Notes under the pieces: model-generated | Databases searched by the model: none | What the model was told of the DNA's origin: nothing | The model's input: only the letters and a program-made list of their open reading frames with translations | Assembly (NCBI GenBank): GCA_016926065.1 | Contig: JAFGPI010000152.1 | Location: forward strand, 1 to 50,979 | Origin: Candidatus Krumholzibacteriota bacterium | Lineage (GTDB): Bacteria > Krumholzibacteriota > Krumholzibacteriia > Krumholzibacteriales > Krumholzibacteriaceae | Direction of reading: 5' to 3' | Length of the DNA stretch: 50,979 nucleotides | Part shown: one piece after another, positions 16,003-24,661 of the stretch | How the letters are laid out: each line of letters starts with the position of its first letter | How positions within the stretch are numbered: position 1 is the stretch's first letter | Translations under genes and position numbers: made by a program

Positions 16003-16890
16003 ATGAGATTTATAAATACTAAAAAAGAAAAAAGCGCGGATCGAAGCGAAATCTGGGAATCGTATAAAAAGGACGAAAGCGAAAAGTCCCGCGAGACCCT
16101 GATCATGGAATACCTCCACTTGGTGAAGTATGCCGCGGGCAGGGTGGCGGTAAGCCTCCCCAACTACATCGAGATCGACGATCTTTTCGCGGCGGGATTG
16201 CTGGGATTGATTCAGGCCATCGAAAAGTACGACATGACCCGGATGACCAAGTTCGAGACCTACGCCATTCCCCGGATTCGCGGGGCGATGCTGGACGAAC
16301 TCCGGAATCAGGATTGGTTCCCCCGGTCGATAAGGCACAAGGCGAAGCTGCTGGAGAGCGTGCTGGCTGATCTGGAAATGAAACTGGGAAGACCGGCCAC
16401 CGATCTGGACGTGGTCAAGCACCTCAAGATATCGATGGAGGAATACTACAAGTTGCTTAACGATGTGTCGCTGACTTCACTGATCAGCCTGGACCAGGGA
16501 ATTTCTTCGGTTCAGGAAGGTCTCTATTCGGTGATTGGGAATTCCCTCCCCCACGCGAACGCGGTGGATCCCTACGAGAAACTGGAAGAAAAGGAACTTC
16601 TGGAAATCGTAAAGGAAACCCTTACCGGGCTGCCGGAAAAAGAACGCTTGGTCATGACCCTTTACTATTACGAGGAACTTACCTTAAAGGAAATCGGCAA
16701 GATCCTGCAAGTTTCGGAATCGAGGGTTTGTCAGATTCACACCAAGGCCATGCTGAGATTAAAAGGCCGGATCAACCGGATGATGAGTGGGATGACGGAG
16801 AAAGCGGCCCCCGCCGAGAGTGCTTCCGCACCCCAGGCAACGAAAGAAAAGAAAAAAGCTCCCCCGGAAAAATTAAAATTGGTCAAGTGA
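16003..16890 (+). CDS. sigma factor of the sigma28 (FliA/WhiG) family
   Basis: The 295-residue product contains region 2 (IEIDDLFAAGLLGLIQAIEKYD, TKFETYAIPRIRGAMLDELR), with the FliA-typical RGAMLDELRxxDWxPR continuation into region 3. Region 4 follows (LPEKERLVMTLYYYEELTLKEIGKILQVSESRV). A Lys/Ala/Pro-rich tail of about 35 residues extends beyond the usual C-terminus. Sigma28 factors transcribe late flagellar, chemotaxis or developmental genes and are held by the anti-sigma factor FlgM; no flgM-like gene is seen here. A GGTGGGG Shine-Dalgarno precedes the ATG. The downstream receiver gene overlaps its stop codon. fliA and whiG cannot be told apart without a family tree. Confidence 0.92.
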   Translation: MRFINTKKEKSADRSEIWESYKKDESEKSRETLIMEYLHLVKYAAGRVAVSLPNYIEIDDLFAAGLLGLIQAIEKYDMTRMTKFETYAIPRIRGAMLDELRNQDWFPRSIRHKAKLLESVLADLEMKLGRPATDLDVVKHLKISMEEYYKLLNDVSLTSLISLDQGISSVQEGLYSVIGNSLPHANAVDPYEKLEEKELLEIVKETLTGLPEKERLVMTLYYYEELTLKEIGKILQVSESRVCQIHTKAMLRLKGRINRMMSGMTEKAAPAESASAPQATKEKKKAPPEKLKLVK

Positions 16891-17237
16891 TGCGGATACT
16901 GGTAGTCGACGACAACGAAGAAATCTGTGAATTCATGAAAGATCTTCTGGAGCTGCATGATTGTGAGGTCATTACCTCACTATCCGGAGAACAGGCCCTG
17001 GAGAAGGTGAAGGAGCGAGTAATCGATTTCGCCTTTCTGGACATCATGCTTCCCGGCATGGACGGGGTGGAGACCATGCGGAAGCTTCAGTCCCGCTATC
17101 CGGAATGCGGTTATATCCTTATGAGTGGCGTACAGCCCCAGATCAGGGTGGAAGAGGGCCTCGCCGGGGGAGCGCTAAGCTTCCTGCGCAAACCTTTTCA
17201 GATATCGGATGTTCTGGAAGCTCTTGAAAAATATTGA
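16890..17237 (+). CDS. single-domain response regulator (CheY-like)
   Basis: The 115-residue receiver domain has no output domain. It has the acidic pair Asp7-Asp8 (VVDDNEE), the phosphoacceptor in FLDIMLPGMDG (about Asp51), Ser in LMSG at the switch position, and Lys in LRKPF. Its ATG overlaps the TGA of the sigma factor gene (TGATG), showing translational coupling. It may act as a phosphorylated switch on the sigma factor or a kinase, like CheY, DivK or Spo0F. A link to sigma28 control is inference from the overlap. Confidence 0.9.
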   Translation: MRILVVDDNEEICEFMKDLLELHDCEVITSLSGEQALEKVKERVIDFAFLDIMLPGMDGVETMRKLQSRYPECGYILMSGVQPQIRVEEGLAGGALSFLRKPFQISDVLEALEKY

Positions 17238-17350
17238 CACCTCGCGAAAAACCCGCCCGCCGGCATGACTCGTTTCCGCCAATACGCCGCCTGTAGCCTG
17301 ACCCCCGGCGAATCCTCCGCACAAAAGCCGCGAAGGCATTAAAACACGTG

Positions 17351-17380
17351 TTGACAAGTATATAGATTCATGGGTACATT
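17351..17380 (+). promoter_or_regulatory. sigma70-type promoter of the third NtrC-like gene
   Basis: A perfect -35 TTGACA (17351-17356), an 18-bp spacer and TACATT (17375-17380) lie 19 bp before the chosen ATG. The -35 is preceded by ACACGTGT, a palindrome sharing CGTGTTG with the dyad near the sigma28 gene, so it may also hold an operator. Confidence 0.5.
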
Positions 17381-17398
17381 ATATTCCAGGTGATAGTC

Positions 17399-18874
17399 AT
17401 GAGTCTGGAGATATGGGCCCTAGTTGAAGACAGCCGGATAAGGGAATTACTGGAAGAGCTTGCTTCCAATGAAGGCCTGACGCTGAAATATTTCGATAAT
17501 CTTTCCCCCGCGCTCAATACCCCGGAACCGGCCGGAGGTATGATCCTGGCGCTCGACTCCGGCGGTGCCTATAACAATTACCTGACCATCATCAAGCGTT
17601 TCCAGAAAAATTTCACATGGTTTGACGTAATCGTGTTCGGAGAGTATAAAACCGCGGAGATTATGGAGCGGGAGCGGTATGTGGGAGTTGATCTTTATGT
17701 ACACGATCTTTCCGACCGCGAGGAATTTCACCTGCGGGCCTCGCATTTGGTGTCCCTGAGGAGGCTTAAAAGCGATTCCGGAATCGTGGGCAGGTCGGCC
17801 GTTTTGGAGGAAACGCTGGCCACCATCATGCAGGTGGCCCCCACCGAGGTTTCGATTCTCATAGAGGGAGAGAGCGGGTCGGGAAAGGAGTTAACCGCCC
17901 AGGCCATTCATATAAAAAGCCACCGTAGCGCCAAAACTTTTGAAGCGGTCAACTGCGGGGCCCTGGCCGAAGGGGTGCTGGAAAGCGAGTTGTTCGGGCA
18001 CGAAAGGGGTTCCTTCACCGGTGCCGTTGCCAGAAGACGGGGACTGTTCGAAAGGGCTGATGGAGGCACCCTGTTCCTGGACGAAGTGGGAGAGATGTCG
18101 ATCAACATGCAGGTTAAGCTGCTGCGGGTGCTGGAAAGCGGGGAATTTATCAGGGTGGGGGGAATCGAGAAGCTGCGTTCCGACGTAAGGATAATAACCG
18201 CCACCAATAAAGAGCTGGAATCCTCCGTCGAGCGGGGAGAATTCAGAAAGGATCTTTATTACCGGCTCAAGGTGGTCCGGGTGAGGATTCCCCCGCTGCG
18301 GGCCAGGCAGGAAGACATTCCCTTCCTGGTCAGGTATTTTATAAAGAGATCATCCCGCAAACATGGGAGGTCCATCAAGGGAATAGACAACACCGGCCTG
18401 GATCTGTTGGTTCAACATTCCTGGCCCGGAAACGTGAGGGAACTGGCGAATATGATCGATAATCTAACGGTGCTGTGCCAGCATCAGGTCATCCGCGTGG
18501 CCGACGTGGAAAAACGCATGGCGGAGAATGCCTCGCCACAACCCCTGCCCGACCTTCCCGTGCATGTCAAGCGCAGCCGGGATCAATTGGAGAGAGAATT
18601 GATAATGAATTCTCTCCTGTCCCTGCACAAGGATGTGCGGGAGATACTCGAATTACTGACCCGGGGGGAGGGTCCCGTTCCGGGCAGGTGGAAAAACTGG
18701 GTCGAGGTCAAGGAGGCGGGGAGCGAGAATGTGCGGGACCTGGAGAGCCTGGAAAGGGAAATGATCAGGGAAGCCTTGGTCATGAATGGAGGAAACCGGC
18801 GGAAGACCGCCCGGCAATTGGGTTTATCCGAAAGAACGCTCTACCGGCGGATTAAAGAGTACGGACTGAAGTGA
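17399..18874 (+). CDS. NtrC-like sigma54 activator with degenerate receiver
   Basis: In this 491-residue product, residues 1-120 have the length and strand pattern of a receiver domain and keep an acidic pair (Glu10-Asp11) and an Asp near 53 (LALDSGG), but lack the usual Thr/Ser and the Lys-Pro motif, so normal phosphorylation control is doubtful. The AAA+ domain is complete (Walker A GESGSGKE at 157-164, GSFTGA at 204-209, Walker B LFLDEVGE), and a Fis-type helix-turn-helix ends the protein (RRKTARQLGLSERTL). An insert of about 80 residues separates the AAA+ and DNA-binding parts. AGGTGA, 5 nt upstream, supports ATG 17399 over GTG 17390. No partner kinase is adjacent. Confidence 0.9.
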   Translation: MSLEIWALVEDSRIRELLEELASNEGLTLKYFDNLSPALNTPEPAGGMILALDSGGAYNNYLTIIKRFQKNFTWFDVIVFGEYKTAEIMERERYVGVDLYVHDLSDREEFHLRASHLVSLRRLKSDSGIVGRSAVLEETLATIMQVAPTEVSILIEGESGSGKELTAQAIHIKSHRSAKTFEAVNCGALAEGVLESELFGHERGSFTGAVARRRGLFERADGGTLFLDEVGEMSINMQVKLLRVLESGEFIRVGGIEKLRSDVRIITATNKELESSVERGEFRKDLYYRLKVVRVRIPPLRARQEDIPFLVRYFIKRSSRKHGRSIKGIDNTGLDLLVQHSWPGNVRELANMIDNLTVLCQHQVIRVADVEKRMAENASPQPLPDLPVHVKRSRDQLERELIMNSLLSLHKDVREILELLTRGEGPVPGRWKNWVEVKEAGSENVRDLESLEREMIREALVMNGGNRRKTARQLGLSERTLYRRIKEYGLK

Positions 18875-18920
18875 CCGCTGGTTCGTCCGCTCCCTCCCCG
18901 TGTGGGGCGGTTAATTGTAT

Positions 18921-18949
18921 TTGTGTTCATTATATATATTTGATATAAT
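18921..18949 (+). promoter_or_regulatory. sigma70-type promoter of the PorV-like gene
   Basis: TTGTGT (18921-18926), a 17-bp spacer and a perfect TATAAT (18944-18949). The leader of about 60 nt contains a small inverted repeat, TACTCA (18983-18988) and TGAGTA (18995-19000). Confidence 0.6.
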
Positions 18950-19018
18950 TATAGGCAGCAGGAGTAGGTTTTTGGCGCGTTTTACTCAAAATACTGAGTA
19001 GATATTCCCCCTGGGAAA

Positions 19019-20071
19019 ATGGAGAGCATAATGAAATGGTGTAGCGTTGGGGTCTGTCTTCTAATTGCCCTGTCCCCGATGACCCTGCGGGCTGAAAAGT
19101 ACGCCGGAGAGTTCATGGCTCTGGGCGGAGGAGCCCGCGCCATGGCGATGGGAGGGGCATTTGCCGCCATCGCCGATGATGCCACCGCCACTTTCTGGAA
19201 TCCGGCGGGCCTGGCCGATTTCTCGGCCCTGCGGTCCGGTCCCGGAGACTGGGAACTGGCCCTAATGAATTCGGAACGGTTCGGAAATCTGATCGATTAC
19301 CATTTCTTCTCGCTCGCGCTGCCCCTTAAACCGGGTAAATCGGCCTGGGGATTATCGTTGATTCATATGGGAATAGATGATATCAGGATTATTCCCTGGA
19401 AATCGGGGATGGTAGGCGGTGACGATGGAGATGACATATTTGAAAGCCATGAAAGCCTGAATTTTAATTACCGGGATTTTCCCCTGGAAAGCGCCAATGA
19501 TTACGCCCTATTTCTATCCTACGCGCAGGTCATGAATTTCGGAAATATCGGAGCCTCCGCCAAGCTCATCCGTAACGATCAAGTAACCGGGGTTTCGAGT
19601 TTTGGTATAGGTATAGATATCGGATTTCTACACCGGGAAATGTGGAAGGACCTCAGGTTGGGAGTCAAGCTTCAAGATGCTACCGGCACCTATATCAGCT
19701 GGAGCACCGGAAAGAAGGAATTTATCTATCCGGCGCTGAAGGTGGGATGGGGATATCCTTTGGCGGTCAAAAGCATGAACAGCGTTCTGCTGCTGGCGGT
19801 GGACGGTGATTTCAGATTCGAAAACCGCAGGAGTGTTTCCCAGTTTTGGCTGGGAAGAGCCAGCGCCGATTTTCACCTGGGAGCGGAATTGCTGATTCGT
19901 GACTTGGTAGCCTTAAGGGGCGGTTACGATATGGGCCGTTTGACCGCCGGAGCCGGTTTCTTTCTGGAGGATCTCGGACTGTGGGATGTTTCTGTGGGCA
20001 TTGATTACGCGCTATTAATTCATGACGAGCTGGACACAACTCATAGGATATCGCTCCTGGTTGCTCATTGA
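19019..20071 (+). CDS. PorV/PorQ-family outer-membrane protein
   Basis: The 350-residue product has a signal peptide (about residues 1-24, ending LRA), followed by the family hallmark FMALGGGARAMAMGGAFAAI and ADDATATFWNPAGLA. The rest is a beta-barrel of FadL-like type. PorV proteins in Bacteroidetes shuttle or anchor type IX secretion substrates, while related UPF0164 proteins occur in many phyla without that system. No type IX component or C-terminal sorting domain is seen in the window, so the role is open. A sigma70-type promoter lies upstream. The two glgC-like genes follow 47 nt later and may be cotranscribed. Confidence 0.85.
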   Translation: MESIMKWCSVGVCLLIALSPMTLRAEKYAGEFMALGGGARAMAMGGAFAAIADDATATFWNPAGLADFSALRSGPGDWELALMNSERFGNLIDYHFFSLALPLKPGKSAWGLSLIHMGIDDIRIIPWKSGMVGGDDGDDIFESHESLNFNYRDFPLESANDYALFLSYAQVMNFGNIGASAKLIRNDQVTGVSSFGIGIDIGFLHREMWKDLRLGVKLQDATGTYISWSTGKKEFIYPALKVGWGYPLAVKSMNSVLLLAVDGDFRFENRRSVSQFWLGRASADFHLGAELLIRDLVALRGGYDMGRLTAGAGFFLEDLGLWDVSVGIDYALLIHDELDTTHRISLLVAH

Positions 20072-20118
20072 TGCCCTCCGGATATGCTGTGGCAGATTGA
20101 TGAAAAAGTGAGTAGTTA

Positions 20119-21327
20119 TTGAAAATACTTACCATGATACTTGCCGGTGGTACCGGTAAGGATTTATCCGCTTTAACCAGACATAGGGCAAAAACAGCGA
20201 TTCCCTTCGGGGGACATTACCGGATCATAGATTTCTGCCTGAGCAACTGCGTTCATTCCGGATTGTCCGACATATTTATCTTGGCCCAGTACAATCCCCG
20301 TTCCCTTATTGAACATATACGGATGGGAAAACCCTGGGATCTGGATAGAAAGACCGGGGGAGTGCAGATCCTCCAGCCCGTCTATTATGGAAAAGCCGCC
20401 CACTGGTACCGGGGAACGGCCGATGCACTCTACCACAACCGGGATCTCCTGCGCAATTCAAACGCGGAGCTGGTAATGGTCCTTTCCGGGGACCAGGTCT
20501 ACGTTATGGATTACCGGGACCTGATCAACTACCATATCCAACGGGATAGTCCGGTCACCATCGCCTATAAGAAGGTTAATCCCAGCCAGCATTCCAGGTT
20601 CGGTATGGTCCGTTGCTCCGACTCCGGATTTATCACCGAGTTCAAGGAAAAACCGCCCTCTTCCCCTTATCCTTACGCTTCCCTGGGGATTTATCTCTTT
20701 TCCCGGCAGTTTCTGCTGGACATATTGCGGCCGGGAAAGACGGATATCGTATTTGACCTTATCATGCCCCTGCTGGAGGAGCAGAAGGTCTCCGGATTCC
20801 AGTTTGACGGGTACTGGGAAGACATAGGCTCCATTCCCAGCTATTTCAATGCTTCTCAAAGGCTTCTGGGCCACCTTTCCATGATCAACCGTCCCGATTG
20901 GCCGATTTTTACCAGGGGCGAAAATCTGGCCCCGGCGAAATTTTCCCGCTGGTCGCAGGTTAATAATTCGATAGTGGCCGATGGATGCGTGATAAAGGGC
21001 AAGGTGACCGACAGCATTCTGTTCCCGGGAGTGATTATCGAAAAAGAGGCCGTGGTGGAAAAGAGCATAGTCTTCTCTTATTCCCGGGTCGGGAAGGGAG
21101 CTCGCCTCAGGAGATCGATCATTGATAAGCAGGTGGTGATTGAGGAAGCGGCCGGCTTGGGAATCAAAAAGACGAGGAATTACAGGAAATTCGATGAATA
21201 TCGGGATATGGATCCGGATCTGGATACCGGCGGAATTACCATTGTGGGAAAGAGATCCCGGATTCCGAGAAATCTCAATATTCCCGCCGGTCTGGTCATT
21301 GAGCCGGGATCGAGAATGAGAATGTGA
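20119..21327 (+). CDS. GlgC-like protein with altered active site
   Basis: The 402-residue product has the fold and landmarks of glucose-1-phosphate adenylyltransferase: YRIIDFCLSNC, HWYRGTADAL, SGDQVYVMDYR, EFKEKP and a C-terminal hexapeptide beta-helix. In the N-terminal loop, where active enzymes have GxGxRL and RAKPAV, it reads GTGKDL and RAKTAI, so the conserved catalytic Arg is Asp15 and the Pro is Thr26. Its neighbour keeps both. This is the pattern of a regulatory or non-catalytic subunit, comparable in idea to GlgD in Firmicutes or plant large subunits. A TTG start is inferred from alignment with the neighbour; the Shine-Dalgarno is weak. Partner in an alpha2beta2 enzyme with the next gene is inference. 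Confidence 0.85.
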   Translation: MKILTMILAGGTGKDLSALTRHRAKTAIPFGGHYRIIDFCLSNCVHSGLSDIFILAQYNPRSLIEHIRMGKPWDLDRKTGGVQILQPVYYGKAAHWYRGTADALYHNRDLLRNSNAELVMVLSGDQVYVMDYRDLINYHIQRDSPVTIAYKKVNPSQHSRFGMVRCSDSGFITEFKEKPPSSPYPYASLGIYLFSRQFLLDILRPGKTDIVFDLIMPLLEEQKVSGFQFDGYWEDIGSIPSYFNASQRLLGHLSMINRPDWPIFTRGENLAPAKFSRWSQVNNSIVADGCVIKGKVTDSILFPGVIIEKEAVVEKSIVFSYSRVGKGARLRRSIIDKQVVIEEAAGLGIKKTRNYRKFDEYRDMDPDLDTGGITIVGKRSRIPRNLNIPAGLVIEPGSRMRM

Positions 21328-21334
21328 GGGGATA

Positions 21335-22606
21335 ATGGATATGATCGCTTTCATTATGGCCGGGGGAGTGGGTAAAAGGTTGAGCCTGCTGACCAGCTAC
21401 CGGGCCAAACCGGCCGTGCCCTTCGCCGGCAGATACCGGATAATCGATTTTACCTTGACCAACTGCGTTCGTTCGGGAATTTCGAATGTGTACGTGTTAA
21501 CCCAGTACATCTCCCGGTCGCTGATCGGACACTTGGGAATCGGTAAACCCTGGGACCTGGACCGGATCAAGGGAGGGCTGCACATTCTTCACCCGCACCT
21601 CGGATATCAGGCGGCCGATTGGTACCGGGGAACGGCTGATGCCATATTCCAGAATATTCCGGTGATAAAAAATATTTCCAGCCGGCATATCCTCATATTA
21701 TCGGGCGACCACGTGTACCATATGGACTACAGGAAATTTCTGGACTTTCATCTTCATTCCCGCACTCCGGTTACCATTGCCGTTGTGGATGTCCCTCCAT
21801 CTTGGTGTAAGGAATTTGGAATAGCCACTCTGGATTCCAAGGGGAAAATATTGAATTTTGAGGAGAAGCCCCTTCGCTCCAAAAGCTCCCTGGCTTCCAT
21901 GGGCATATATATATTCGATAAGGATTATCTGATATCCATTCTACGGGAGCTCAAACCCCGCCACGACGATCTGGATTTCGGTAAGCACGTGATCCCTCAC
22001 CTGGTCGATAGGGGAATGGTGTCCGCCTACCGGTTTGGAGGATTCTGGCTGGATATAGGAACCCTGAAAAGTTACTACCGGGCCAGTCTTTCCCTTCTAA
22101 CGGAAAGGTCGAAACTCAAATTGAGCGGCGGACACACGGTATTGACGGTGCCGGACGATAATCCCCCCCTGCTGATATCCCCGGGGGCCCGGGTGAAACA
22201 TTCCCTGATCTGTAAGGGTTGTATGGTGGAGGGGGAGGTGGAATCGTCGGTTATCTCTCCGGGGGTGATAATAGAAAAGGGAGCCCGGGTCGAAAACAGC
22301 ATCCTCCTGCATGACTGTAAGATCAGAAGGGGGGCCTCCGTGCGCAATTCGATAATAGACAAGCTGTCGGATATCGGAGCGGGGGCCCGGATCGGGTGGG
22401 GCGATCCCCGGATTCTCAACCGGCTTCAGCCCGAGTACCTTGATTTTGGATTGACCGTGATCGGGCGCACGAGCGATATCCCGGCCGGCATCGAGATCGG
22501 CACCAACTGCCTCTATTCCGGATCCATGAAAAGGGATTGTCACCCGGCGGGTAATCTTGAAGACGGCGAATCTTATCTCTGCGATGAAGCGAATATCCTG
22601 TCCTAA
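21335..22606 (+). CDS. glgC: glucose-1-phosphate adenylyltransferase
   Basis: The enzyme makes ADP-glucose from ATP and glucose-1-phosphate for glycogen synthesis. The 423-residue product keeps the full N-terminal signature (MAGGVGKRL, then RAKPAVPFAG), YRIIDFTLTNC, the GTADA motif, the metal-binding SGDHVYHMDY, FEEKP for sugar phosphate, and a beta-helix C-terminal domain. It begins 7 nt after the previous glgC-like gene, with GAGGGG overlapping that stop; ATG 21341 has better Shine-Dalgarno spacing than ATG 21335 and may be the true start. The stop codon overlaps that of the convergent mltD-like gene. No glgA, glgB or glgP is present here. Confidence 0.88.
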   Translation: MDMIAFIMAGGVGKRLSLLTSYRAKPAVPFAGRYRIIDFTLTNCVRSGISNVYVLTQYISRSLIGHLGIGKPWDLDRIKGGLHILHPHLGYQAADWYRGTADAIFQNIPVIKNISSRHILILSGDHVYHMDYRKFLDFHLHSRTPVTIAVVDVPPSWCKEFGIATLDSKGKILNFEEKPLRSKSSLASMGIYIFDKDYLISILRELKPRHDDLDFGKHVIPHLVDRGMVSAYRFGGFWLDIGTLKSYYRASLSLLTERSKLKLSGGHTVLTVPDDNPPLLISPGARVKHSLICKGCMVEGEVESSVISPGVIIEKGARVENSILLHDCKIRRGASVRNSIIDKLSDIGAGARIGWGDPRILNRLQPEYLDFGLTVIGRTSDIPAGIEIGTNCLYSGSMKRDCHPAGNLEDGESYLCDEANILS

Positions 22607-24426
22607 TCCGAGTCCATCCAGAGCGTGATCCGATCGCCGGGAAAGAGCCTGTCTTTGTTCACGCTGGAGTTCCAGGCCAGAACATCGGAAAGGCGCATAT
22701 TGTACTTGCGGCATATAGCGCTTAGGGTTTCACCTTTTTTTACTATGTGGATAAAAGGCTTTTTCCCGCTGTTATTCAGGTCCTCCGGGGTTTGATCCCC
22801 TTCCTCCGCCACCTCCATGAATCCGGGCGGTACGTAAATTACCAGATTGTCTCCCGGATGGATTATCGATCTGTAGCGGAGGTTGTTCCAGGATCTGACC
22901 CGGCTGAGGCCCACATGGAACCTCTCGGCGATTTCGCTCAGGGTATCACGATCTTTGACCGTGTATACAATCTTCCGGTAACCGGAGGGAGCCTTGTATT
23001 CCTTCAGGGTTATTTTGAAGGGTAGCTGGGGAGGCTCTTTATATCCCGGCTTGCTCATGCGGGAGGACAATTTTACTTCATCCTTGGTCGGGATGAGTAG
23101 GATCTTGCCTTCCCGGATGCGGTGCACATTTTGAATGTCGTTTATTCTTTTCAGCTCTTTCTGCGATATATCGTAACGGGCGGCGATGCGGGATAGGGTT
23201 TCCCCTTTTTTTACGGTGTGCCGGTACCAGGACACCCTTTCCTCCGGGGGAATCTGGGAGAGGGCCTCCAGCACTCTTTGGCCGCTTCCCTTGGGCAACT
23301 TGATATCAACCTCCATCCCCGGGGGGGTGGCCCATCTATTCAAGGCCGGATTAAGTTGTTTTATTCCGGTTAAGGTGGTTCCGGCCGCTTCGGCGATAAG
23401 CCTCAGATCGGTCGACCGGTCGATGGTAACCGTGTCGAATTCAAAGGGCCTGACCACCGGCGGGGAGAAGTCGTATTTACGGGGATTGCGCCCGATTTCC
23501 AGCGCGGCCATGAATTTGGGAACAAACCACCGGGTCTGGCTGGGAAGCCGCAGGCGCCAGTAATCGTCGGTTTTTTGCCTGGATATCGCCCGGGCCACCC
23601 GGTATTCCCCCGAGTTGTAAGCCGCCAGGGCCAATTGCCAGTTACCGAAAAGGGAATGCAGATGCTTGAGATAGTGAGCGGCGGCATAGGTGGAAGCCAC
23701 TATATCCTTGCGCTCGTCGATCCACCAATTAATTCTCAAGTTGAATAGTCTGCCCGTTCCCGCCATAAATTGCCAGGGACCGGTGGCCTTGACGTTGGAT
23801 CTAGCGGAGAGGTTCAGTCCGCTCTCTATTACCGACAGGTAAAGCAGATCCCGGGGAACCTCCGTTTGGACCAGGATGGGCTCTATTATATCCCGGTATT
23901 TTTCGACCCGTTCCAACCAGCGGGTAAAGTGTTTCCTGCCCCTGCCCTGGTAGTATTTGAGCCAGCGCTCGGTCCTCCAGTTGTACACGATTTCGATCTG
24001 TTCCTCCACCACATGGTTTTCAGCGATAGAATCGAAAACCGCCGTCATGTGGGCGCGCCAATCCTTGCTTAATTCCTCCTCCGTGGCCTGGTGATTTAAG
24101 CACAAAACCATGTTTTCCAACGTATCCAGATGATTACATACATAGGGAGCGGGGGAGGTGGCTTTCAGATCCTGAATCTCGACCAGCAGGTCCTCACTCA
24201 TATAGACGGAGGATTCGATGTCTCCCAGGTAATAGTAGGTGGAGGCCTCGTCCAGTTTTTTCTGCAGATGAAGTAATTGAGGGTAAAGGAGGTAGATCCC
24301 CTCAGTGGTTATCCCCTCGCATTCGTCGAGGATGACGGGCTCCTCCTTGCCACCGCCGGCCAGGAAGCAGCCCGGTAAACTCAGGGCCGCCAGCAGCAGG
24401 ATTATTGAGATACACACCGTTTTCAT
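22603..24426 (-). CDS. MltD-like membrane-bound lytic transglycosylase with LysM repeats
   Basis: The product, about 607 residues, is a lipoprotein: a signal sequence ends in the lipobox LPGC (Cys20). An SLT domain spans about residues 185-330, with the catalytic Glu in SVIESGLN and the motifs GPWQFM and ALAAYNSGE. Three LysM peptidoglycan-binding repeats lie at about 400-445, 480-525 and 560-605 (HTVKKGETLSRIAARYDISQ is typical). It cleaves the glycan strand to 1,6-anhydromuropeptides in the periplasm. ATG 24426 is preferred, with AAGGG 11 nt upstream; the TTG at 24435 directly abuts that site. A minus-strand TATAAT at 24460-24465 may be its -10. It converges on glgC with overlapping stop codons. 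Confidence 0.92.
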   Translation of the reverse strand: MKTVCISIILLLAALSLPGCFLAGGGKEEPVILDECEGITTEGIYLLYPQLLHLQKKLDEASTYYYLGDIESSVYMSEDLLVEIQDLKATSPAPYVCNHLDTLENMVLCLNHQATEEELSKDWRAHMTAVFDSIAENHVVEEQIEIVYNWRTERWLKYYQGRGRKHFTRWLERVEKYRDIIEPILVQTEVPRDLLYLSVIESGLNLSARSNVKATGPWQFMAGTGRLFNLRINWWIDERKDIVASTYAAAHYLKHLHSLFGNWQLALAAYNSGEYRVARAISRQKTDDYWRLRLPSQTRWFVPKFMAALEIGRNPRKYDFSPPVVRPFEFDTVTIDRSTDLRLIAEAAGTTLTGIKQLNPALNRWATPPGMEVDIKLPKGSGQRVLEALSQIPPEERVSWYRHTVKKGETLSRIAARYDISQKELKRINDIQNVHRIREGKILLIPTKDEVKLSSRMSKPGYKEPPQLPFKITLKEYKAPSGYRKIVYTVKDRDTLSEIAERFHVGLSRVRSWNNLRYRSIIHPGDNLVIYVPPGFMEVAEEGDQTPEDLNNSGKKPFIHIVKKGETLSAICRKYNMRLSDVLAWNSSVNKDRLFPGDRITLWMDSD

Positions 24427-24586
24427 ACATGTCAACCCTTCATTTCCGGGTCAATATATATTATATCGGTCAATTTATCAAGGTTCTGAAAAGTAAAAAT
24501 TTATCGGGCTAGCGATTATATAAAACCATTGATGTGATATAACATAATGATTTCATTATCTCTGAAGCGATAATCCTTTTCAGGCC

Positions 24587-24615
24587 TTTGAAAAAAATAG
24601 GATATGGTGTATAAT
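24587..24615 (+). promoter_or_regulatory. sigma70-type promoter of the diguanylate cyclase gene
   Basis: TTTGAA (24587-24592), a 17-bp spacer and a perfect TATAAT (24610-24615). A short leader contains AGGAAGAA before the ATG at 24662. The AT-rich 24436-24586 separates it from the divergent mltD-like gene. Confidence 0.6.
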
Positions 24616-24661
24616 TTAAATAGGAAAATAGTATTAAAAGCCCTGCTTTACAGGAAGAAAA

